Of a stretch of 11,140 nucleotides of DNA, positions 6,374-11,140 are shown piece after piece. The first letter of the stretch is position 1. Each line of letters opens with the position of its first letter. Source of the DNA: Candidatus Bathyarchaeota archaeon (GTDB lineage: Archaea; Thermoproteota; Bathyarchaeia; RBG-16-48-13; GCA-020355125). Below the pieces are notes generated by a model. That model was not told where the DNA came from. It saw nothing but the letters and a program-made list of their open reading frames with translations, and did no database searches. The position numbers and the translations under genes were made by a program. Where the stretch lies: assembly GCA_030607815.1 (NCBI GenBank), contig JAUWJG010000021.1, positions 1-11,140 on the forward strand. Direction: 5' to 3'.

Positions 6374-6451
6374 TAACGTGTGTACAAAGTAATGCATATA
6401 CAACCCAGGTTTCCCCATTTATTTTCCAGTATTAATTATTGAGAAACCCTC

Positions 6452-6467
6452 ATGTTTTACATTTTTT
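6452..6467 (+). terminator. Hairpin plus T-tract after the MutL-like operon
   Basis: ATGT (6452-6455), TTT loop and ACAT (6459-6462) form a small stem that runs into six T ending at 6467. A second pairing, AAACCCT at 6444-6450 with AGGGTTT at 6472-6478, encloses it. It lies ~80 bases after the operon's last stop and would fit a transcription end, though the stem is weak. Confidence 0.35.
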
Positions 6468-6479
6468 AAAAAGGGTTTA

Positions 6480-6504
6480 TTATCACCAAATTATTTGATG
6501 ATAA
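6480..6504. repeat. 25-base near-perfect palindrome upstream of the aminotransferase
   Basis: The arms TTATCACCAAAT and ATTTGATGATAA flank a central T at 6492; 11 of 12 position pairs are complementary (mismatch 6486/6498). The symmetry with a one-base centre suits a dimeric DNA-binding regulator better than an RNA hairpin. It lies ~50 bases before the candidate TATA box of the aminotransferase gene. Confidence 0.6.
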
Positions 6505-6553
6505 GCTTTACCAGCATCTTCAGTTTCAAGTTTTCCATTTTTACATAAATTAC

Positions 6554-6560
6554 TTAAATA
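6554..6560 (+). promoter_or_regulatory. Candidate TATA box for the aminotransferase gene
   Basis: TTAAATA sits 63-69 bases before ATG 6623, predicting a transcript start near 6580-6587 and a leader of ~40 bases. The surrounding DNA is AT-rich, so other placements are possible. Confidence 0.4.
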
Positions 6561-6622
6561 AGTTAATCATCATAGTTTCTAACAAAAATAGTTCGATACA
6601 CAAAAAGTAGATGATATATTTT

Positions 6623-7936
6623 ATGTCAAAAAAAGATTTAAACACACTTGGATATCAAAATGCACCAAACATCGTTGTTACACCTCCAGGACCTAAATCT
6701 AAAGCAATGTTTCAAAAAATACAGAAATTAATTCCACAGGAACTATATGGCCTAGGTCGCACTGATATCAGCAATATAATCTGGGAATCAGCAAAAGGGG
6801 ATACGGTACGTGATGTAGATGGCAATGTTTACATAGACTGGACCGCCGGCTATCACATGGCAAATGCTGGTCATTCACCTCCTCAGGTAGTTGAAGCTGT
6901 AAAGAACGCTATTTCAAAGATTATCAATACAGCCAATTGGTCTCATGAATTGAGATATGAAGCCGCTAAGAAACTTCTGAGCATAAGCCCCTCTAAACTC
7001 GATACTGTTGTTTTGGGTGGGGGTTCAGGTACAGAAGCTACATTAGCCGCCGTTGAAGCAGCTAGGTTTTTCACAAAGAAGAACACTGTAATATCACTTT
7101 ACACACACTATCACGGACAATCAACTGTTGGTCAATGGTGGGGACGAAACATTAATCTTCTAGCCGCTCCTTCCTGCAACTGTGATAACTGTTCATTTAA
7201 CTTGGAGTACCCAAATTGTGGTCTTTTCTGCGCTGAATTCATTGAACAAGTCATTAAAGATCAAACGCATAATAATACTGCAGCTATTATTCTTGAGCCA
7301 TGGGCTAGATATCATGGTACACCGGATGGCTATCTAACCAAACTGAGAAAAGTTTGTGATGATAATAACATCTTAATGATTGCTGATGAGATTACCTGTG
7401 GGCAAGGAAGATCAGGTAAATGGTGGGCATGCGATTGGGAAAAGGTTGTTCCAGACATTATATGCTCCGCTAAAGGTATTACTAGTGGCTTACAAGGGAA
7501 CGCTATCATAACATCCAGAGAGATCGCTACAGCTCTACCGCCAGGTTCTCAGGTTCACTCTTATGCGGCTAATCCTATGACATGCGCGGCTATTATTTCA
7601 ACAATTGATCTTATTAAAGAACTCGACTTGGTGAATAATGCTCATGTTGTTGGACTAGTGATTAGAAAAAGATTGCTAGAGCTTCAAAGTGAACATGACA
7701 GACTTGGATCTGTGAGTGCTAAAGGACTCAACGTTGGTGTTGGCTTCGTAAAGGATGGGAAATCAAAAGAAATTGACATGTTGACTGGCGCGAAAGTATT
7801 TACGAAATGGCTACAGAAAGGTGTCATGAATTATGGGTTCACATGGACAACGCCTCCACTCTGTCTTACGAAAGAACACGCTGAAACATCCTTAGATTTA
7901 CTGGAAGAATGTATTAACGAAGTCGAAAAAGAATAA
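6623..7936 (+). CDS. Class III PLP-dependent aminotransferase
   Basis: The protein has 437 residues from ATG 6623 (441 from ATG 6611). The later start is favoured because the GATGAT at 6610-6615 that overlaps the first ATG resembles the archaeal binding site and is correctly spaced for the second. Fold-type I, class III motifs: GPKSKAMF at 23-30, GGGSGTEA at 132-139 (PLP phosphate loop), YHG at 163-165, DE at 255-256 (Asp to the pyridine nitrogen), and SAKG with Lys284 as the Schiff-base lysine. NPMTCAA at 317-323 matches the usual NPLACAA. It transfers an amino group between an omega-amino or similar donor and a 2-oxo acid; GABA, ornithine/acetylornithine and beta-amino-acid enzymes share this fold, and the substrate cannot be decided. 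A Cys-rich segment (C185, C187, C190, C199, C203) occupies the region where some archaeal members have a YCYRCPF-like stretch. The gene has its own promoter and terminator. Confidence 0.93.
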   Translation: MSKKDLNTLGYQNAPNIVVTPPGPKSKAMFQKIQKLIPQELYGLGRTDISNIIWESAKGDTVRDVDGNVYIDWTAGYHMANAGHSPPQVVEAVKNAISKIINTANWSHELRYEAAKKLLSISPSKLDTVVLGGGSGTEATLAAVEAARFFTKKNTVISLYTHYHGQSTVGQWWGRNINLLAAPSCNCDNCSFNLEYPNCGLFCAEFIEQVIKDQTHNNTAAIILEPWARYHGTPDGYLTKLRKVCDDNNILMIADEITCGQGRSGKWWACDWEKVVPDIICSAKGITSGLQGNAIITSREIATALPPGSQVHSYAANPMTCAAIISTIDLIKELDLVNNAHVVGLVIRKRLLELQSEHDRLGSVSAKGLNVGVGFVKDGKSKEIDMLTGAKVFTKWLQKGVMNYGFTWTTPPLCLTKEHAETSLDLLEECINEVEKE

Positions 7937-7959
7937 TTCTCTTAAAACACTCTTTCCAC

Positions 7960-7968
7960 TTTTTTTTT
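7960..7968 (+). terminator. T-tract terminator of the aminotransferase gene
   Basis: Nine consecutive T begin 24 bases after the stop codon, followed by more T-rich sequence. It lies in the convergent gap before the minus-strand membrane-protein gene. Confidence 0.55.
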
Positions 7969-8045
7969 ATTTTTAATTATAGTTATATAAATTCTATTTT
8001 TGTTTTCATTAATGGCGTACTGGGTATGCTTCTATTCTGAAGTAG

Positions 8046-8051
8046 AAAAAA
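8046..8051 (-). terminator. T-tract terminator of the minus-strand membrane-protein gene
   Basis: On the minus strand GGG followed by six T lies ~34 bases after the TAA stop at 8085-8087. It faces the aminotransferase terminator across the convergent gap. Confidence 0.4.
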
Positions 8052-8084
8052 CCCTTAATATCTAACTAAAATAGTGAAGTGGCT

Positions 8085-9143
8085 TTAGAGCGTTTCAACA
8101 TCGATGTTGCTGTTTGATGTGTTAGCTTCGATGATGATTTGTACCGCTTTATTGCTAAAGCCTTCTGATTGAGCTTCCTTGCTGGTCTTTTGGTTCTGAC
8201 TATACTCTAAGTCTGGAAGGGTGATATCGATGTCACCGTTACTTGTGGAGAGATCCAGATCAAATCCCACCTGTGACAAGGAAGAAACTTTTAGCTTGAC
8301 GTTTCCATTGCTTGTGCTCAGATTATATTGTCCGCCTACCGAACATGGTAGAGTGAGGTCAATTCCGCTGTTGCTTGTGGAGAGACTTGTGTCTGGAGCG
8401 TCAACTGTACCTTCGATACCTCCATTGCTAGTTTTTCCAATGATACTATTGGCAGAAACTTTATTGAAGATAAGTGGGCCATTCGATGTTTCCATCCTTA
8501 AATTGTTACCTGATATATCTGTCAGGTAGATGCCTCCGTTACTGGACTCTAAATCAAGATCAATCAAGGTGTCTGCTGGCAAAAATAAATCAACTTCTAT
8601 TGAGTATCTTGAGTGATCTAAGAAAGAAACGTCATATTTGAGGGTAAGTGTATACTGACTCTGAACAATTTTATTGTCCAAATTGATTTTTAGGTTATTA
8701 AGACTGTCTTCAGCATTTTGTTGCGAAGAACCTTTAGCCACGATTTTAAGGCTGAGTTGGTACTCGGCAACATCCCAAGTTGATATTCGGATTGGTCCAT
8801 TGAAGTTGTCAATCTCTACATAGATATTGCTTGTTGTCACTTGGTCGGTGTATAACTTGGTGTCCTCTGCTCTATAGGTCCCGATTTCCCCTGTAATGAA
8901 ACCAAATCCTGAAGTTATGAAGAGGGATAAGATAAGCCCCCCAATTAAACCATTAACCACGCCTCTGATAGGAAGATTGGGGCGCTTCCACGAGACCAAA
9001 GAAGAGATGATTACCCCAGTCCCTGCAATGATCAATATCCAACCAAAGACGTTAAAGGATATTACATAAATTGTGAAAATGTACCATCCTAAGCCCAAAG
9101 CCAGAAGAAAACAGCCTAAACTTAAAACAGTAGTTGGTTTCAT
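8085..9143 (-). CDS. Membrane-anchored DUF4097-like surface protein with SNG-turn repeats
   Basis: The protein has 352 residues from ATG 9143 (355 from ATG 9152). GGAG at 9154-9157 is ten bases before ATG 9143 but only one before ATG 9152, so the inner start is favoured. Numbering here counts from the longer form. Three hydrophobic segments lie at about 8-30, 33-54 and 64-86; the basic loop SWKRPNLPIR between the second and third suggests N-terminus inside and the remainder outside the cell. The outer part (~100-355) is a beta-rich DUF4097/putative-adhesin type domain. SNG or SNS turns recur at 183, 202, 221, 239, 259, 283 and 345 (SSNGGI, TSNGPL, TSNGGI, TSNSGI, TSNGNV, TSNGDI, TSNSNI), mostly ~20 residues apart, as expected for coils of a right-handed beta-helix. 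No enzyme residues are recognised. Function unknown; cell-surface stress or adhesion roles are only inferred for this family. Confidence 0.85.
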   Translation of the reverse strand: MKPTTVLSLGCFLLALGLGWYIFTIYVISFNVFGWILIIAGTGVIISSLVSWKRPNLPIRGVVNGLIGGLILSLFITSGFGFITGEIGTYRAEDTKLYTDQVTTSNIYVEIDNFNGPIRISTWDVAEYQLSLKIVAKGSSQQNAEDSLNNLKINLDNKIVQSQYTLTLKYDVSFLDHSRYSIEVDLFLPADTLIDLDLESSNGGIYLTDISGNNLRMETSNGPLIFNKVSANSIIGKTSNGGIEGTVDAPDTSLSTSNSGIDLTLPCSVGGQYNLSTSNGNVKLKVSSLSQVGFDLDLSTSNGDIDITLPDLEYSQNQKTSKEAQSEGFSNKAVQIIIEANTSNSNIDVETL

Positions 9144-9153
9144 AAGGTGCATT

Positions 9154-9157
9154 CTCC
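9154..9157 (-). promoter_or_regulatory. Ribosome binding site choosing ATG 9143 for the surface protein
   Basis: GGAG on the minus strand is separated by ten bases from ATG 9143 and by one base from ATG 9152; only the first spacing is workable for ribosome binding. Confidence 0.5.
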
Positions 9158-9210
9158 ATCTTTTTATTTGTTTAATTTTCTAATGCTTTAATACTTTTCC
9201 TAACTAACTA

Positions 9211-9299
9211 TGGAGCCCCGGGCGGGATTTGAACCCGCGATCTTCCGCTTTCCAGAGTCTTTACGAGGCGGATGCTTTAACCGTCTGAGCTATCGGGGC
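9211..9299 (-). tRNA. tRNA-Thr(CGT) with a 12-nt intron and encoded CCA
   Basis: Read on the minus strand from 9299: acceptor GCCCCGA pairs with CCGGGGC (last pair A·C mismatched), T8 A9, D arm GCTC...AAGC (three good pairs), anticodon stem TCCGC/GCGGA, variable AGATC, T arm GCGGG-TTCAAAT-CCCGC, discriminator T, then CCA at 9211-9213. The anticodon loop region is 19 bases long. Removing 12 bases at the standard archaeal 37/38 position leaves the loop CTCGTAA with anticodon CGT, decoding the threonine codon ACG. The mature length is 74 nucleotides plus CCA. It lies on the same strand as, and ~55 bases before, the surface-protein gene. No convincing TATA box is seen; TTATGCAT near 9322-9330 (minus strand) is a weak possibility. 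Confidence 0.92.
9250..9261 (-). other. 12-nt intron of tRNA-Thr(CGT)
   Basis: AAGACTCTGGAA interrupts the anticodon loop after position 37. Because A residues flank both ends, the exact cut can shift by one or two bases and still give the same mature loop. Only a partial bulge-helix-bulge can be drawn by eye (exon CTCG against intron CTGG with one mismatch), so processing would rely on a relaxed splice motif. Confidence 0.8.
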
Positions 9300-9753
9300 T
9301 TCTGACCCTCAATTTCTTGAGATGCATAAGCTACTTGGCTTCTTAAAACTTTTCATATCTTCTTATTTAGGATAACGAGGAAGATTCTTCTATTTTAACT
9401 ATTAAAGGAGTCGCGTCTTCATCAAGACTGTTTAGATATTACAATCTACAATTAATGAGTTCCGACAATCTACACTACTGCTTTAGAGACGGTGTTTATA
9501 CTGCAACGAGCTTTTACTTTAAATAAAATTATTCAGCGTTATTAAATTGTTGTGTCACTTCTCTTTTTGAACACTTATATGATCAATAACATCGAGGACT
9601 TGTTGTCCTTAAAGGAAAAAGTTGAGCTTTAACAGAACTTTTGGTATCTATTCTTTAGAAACTTTTGTAATGGCCTCTGTTGCATCATGTCCTTCTTTTA
9701 ATTCTTTGAAATTGGAACATAGCTAATACATACGCTAATTAGCATATGTCTAA
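9300..9753. other. Gap between dnaK and tRNA-Thr, possibly a decayed minus-strand gene
   Basis: No intact gene is seen in ~450 bases. On the minus strand, short coding-like fragments appear in different frames, each ended by a stop: NFKELKEGHDATEAITKVSKE (near 9648-9715), QQVLDVIDHI (near 9580-9610) and DEDATPLIVKIEES (near 9375-9425). They suggest a broken gene once downstream of dnaK, but no family is recognisable and chance cannot be excluded. A small inverted repeat CTCAA-TTTC-TTGAG lies at 9308-9321, just before the tRNA. A palindrome lies at 9728-9749. Confidence 0.3.
9728..9749. repeat. 22-base near-perfect palindrome just after dnaK
   Basis: The core GCTAATTAGC (9734-9743) is a perfect palindrome, extended on both sides by ACATA/TATGT; only the pair 9733/9744 mismatches. 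It begins four bases beyond the dnaK stop codon. It may be a protein-binding site or contribute to 3'-end formation. Confidence 0.55.
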
Positions 9754-11140
9754 TTATTTTTCATCTTCGACTACTTTATAATCTGCATCTACCACGTTCT
9801 CATCTTTAGATCCTTCAGGTTCTGTTTGTTGTCCCCCCGTCTCCTGAGCCGCTTGTTGATAAGCTGCTGTGCCCACTTCCTGTAGAATCTTTGTCAATTC
9901 TTCACTTTTCATCTTCATCTTTTCTACATCTTTTCCGTTTAACAATTCTCTTAACGCACTAACTGTTTTGTCTAATCTATCAATATTTTCTTTGCTTATT
10001 TTGTCTCCAAGATCTGTCTTTGTTTTCTCAACCGTGTAAATTAGTCCGTCAATGTTATTGCGTACTTCCGCCTCCTCCTTATTCTTAAGATCTTGCTCCG
10101 CGAACTGCTCTCCTTCCTTAATCATTCTCTCTTTTTCTTTTTCTGATAGTTTCGTTGAGGCAGATATAGTAATTTTCTGTTCCTTATTTGTAGCTATATC
10201 CTTTGCAGAAACGTTTAAAATACCGTTTGCATCGATATCGAATGTCACCTCTATTTGAGGTACACCTCTCGGGGCTGGAGGAATACCTACTAGGTTAAAC
10301 ATTCCTAAGGATACGTTGTCAGCAGCCATCGTTCGTTCTCCTTGTAATACGTGAATTGTAACACTTGTTTGAAGATCTGCCGCCGTCGTGAATATTTTAC
10401 TTTTCTTTGTAGGAATTGTTGTATTCCTCTCAATTAACTTCGTATGTATACTCCCTAAAGTTTCAATTCCTAAGGAAAGAGGTGCCACATCGAGTAGAAG
10501 CAAATCGGTTATTTCCCCAGCTAAAACCCCCGCTTGTATTGCTGCTCCAACGGCAACACATTCCATTGGATCAACCCCCGTCTCTGCCGGTTTACCCATG
10601 ATATTCTCAACGAATCTTAGAACGAGAGGCATTCTCGTTTGTCCACCTATTAGGATGATTTTGTCTATATTTTTTGGTTCAAGTTTGGCATCTCTAAGTG
10701 CCTTCATTAGTGGGATTCGTATTTTTTCCACTATTGGTGTAGCCAATTGTTCTAGTTTTGTCCGAGTTAGTGTAATCTGTAAATGTTTCGGTTCATTAGC
10801 ATCAGAAGCGATAAATGGAAGACTTATTTCTGTTGTGAATAAGTTTGAAAGCTCAATTTTTGCTTTCTCACCAGCTTCCTTAAGTCTAGCCATCGCTGTC
10901 TTATCAGATCGCAAGTCAATTCCTGTCTGACTCTTAAATTCGTTGATTAGATGATCCACTACAGCGTAGTCTATATCTGCACCCCCCGTTTTAGTGTCCC
11001 CACTCGTAGAAAGTACTTGAAAAACACCTTCACCAAAGTCCATAATTGTAACGTCGTGGGTACCACCACCGAAGCTAAAGACCATGATCTTCAACTCTTT
11101 ATCAAGTTTATCCAAACCATAGGCTAATGAAGCAGCAGTC
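9754..11140 (-). CDS. dnaK: Molecular chaperone DnaK (Hsp70), 5' part beyond the window edge
   Basis: The visible 461 residues lack roughly the first 170, since the frame is open to the window's right edge with the family motif TAASLAYGLDK at its first codons. It is an ATP-driven cytoplasmic chaperone that works with DnaJ and GrpE. Features in order are the phosphate-2 motif SFGGGTHD, GGADID, the adenosine motif ILIGGQTRMP, the interdomain linker LLLLDVAPLSLGIET, the substrate-binding beta domain (TIHVLQGER, GIPPAPRGVPQIEVTFDIDANGILNVSA), the helical lid, a Gln/Glu-rich linker and the C-terminal VVDADYKVVEDEK. In most DnaK proteins the phosphate-2 motif is DLGGGTFD; here the first Asp is Ser and the Phe is His. 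The stop is TAA at 9754-9756. No grpE or dnaJ is visible, but the upstream side is cut off. Identity is secure. Confidence 0.97.
   Translation of the reverse strand, partial: TAASLAYGLDKLDKELKIMVFSFGGGTHDVTIMDFGEGVFQVLSTSGDTKTGGADIDYAVVDHLINEFKSQTGIDLRSDKTAMARLKEAGEKAKIELSNLFTTEISLPFIASDANEPKHLQITLTRTKLEQLATPIVEKIRIPLMKALRDAKLEPKNIDKIILIGGQTRMPLVLRFVENIMGKPAETGVDPMECVAVGAAIQAGVLAGEITDLLLLDVAPLSLGIETLGSIHTKLIERNTTIPTKKSKIFTTAADLQTSVTIHVLQGERTMAADNVSLGMFNLVGIPPAPRGVPQIEVTFDIDANGILNVSAKDIATNKEQKITISASTKLSEKEKERMIKEGEQFAEQDLKNKEEAEVRNNIDGLIYTVEKTKTDLGDKISKENIDRLDKTVSALRELLNGKDVEKMKMKSEELTKILQEVGTAAYQQAAQETGGQQTEPEGSKDENVVDADYKVVEDEK

Noticed and set aside
8221..8529. 102-codon plus-strand frame opposite the DUF4097-like gene
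   Set aside because: Its repeats (LLVERS-like) are the complement of the SNG repeats on the minus strand; it has no independent signal.
9211..9299. tRNA with an abnormal 19-base anticodon loop as a tRNA pseudogene
   Set aside because: Removing 12 bases at position 37/38 gives a perfect seven-base loop with anticodon CGT and all arms intact, so an intron explains it better.
10388..10930. 180-codon open frame on the plus strand inside dnaK
   Set aside because: It is antisense to clearly conserved DnaK coding sequence, has no recognisable motif, and its composition mirrors the complementary codons.
1..11140. CRISPR array, rRNA gene or integrase/att structure
   Set aside because: No regularly spaced direct repeats, rRNA-like conserved segments or integrase genes were found on either strand.

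Overview
The window looks archaeal. It has a short intron in a tRNA-Thr gene at the classic archaeal 37/38 position, a transketolase split into two separate polypeptides, AT-rich TATA-like boxes at a plausible distance from starts, GGTG/GAGG-type ribosome binding sites, and T-tract terminators without strong GC hairpins. The DnaK variant and the general gene style suggest a TACK-type lineage (Bathyarchaeia or Thaumarchaeota-like). The lineage is a guess from memory, not something the sequence proves.

Layout. Positions 1-796 hold no intact gene. About 75-540 is a decayed partial copy of the transketolase C-terminal gene that lies intact 2.3 kb downstream; the rest is pyrimidine-rich spacer leading into a promoter. 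Positions 797-2886 form a three-gene plus-strand operon: a ~61-residue zinc-ribbon protein, the transketolase N-terminal (ThDP-binding) subunit and the C-terminal subunit, closed by a T-tract. Positions 3028-6373 form a second plus-strand operon with its own promoter: a long MutL/GlmL-like actin-fold ATPase, a 382-residue protein with barrel-sandwich (biotinyl/lipoyl/RnfC-like) and KOW-like segments, and a 118-residue protein starting with TTG directly after the preceding stop. A class III PLP aminotransferase follows alone (6623-7936) behind a palindrome and a TATA-like box. On the minus strand lie a three-helix membrane protein with a DUF4097-like surface domain rich in SNG turns (8085-9143/9152), a tRNA-Thr(CGT) with a 12-nt intron and encoded CCA, a non-coding or decayed stretch of about 450 bp, and dnaK, which runs off the right edge and lacks its first part.

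How the genes may work together. The two transketolase subunits together supply a complete ThDP site, but several substrate-contact positions differ from ordinary transketolases: the donor/acceptor Asp of the GED motif and a phosphate-binding Arg appear to be replaced. The pair may therefore act on an unusual, possibly non-phosphorylated, carbonyl substrate. The MutL-like operon is the least understood part. MutL/GlmL proteins are accessories of B12-dependent glutamate mutase, yet no mutase gene is present; instead the ATPase is paired with a barrel-sandwich/KOW protein and a small partner. This three-gene set is the best candidate here for an undescribed system. DnaK, the tRNA and the membrane protein look like ordinary housekeeping or surface functions with small oddities.
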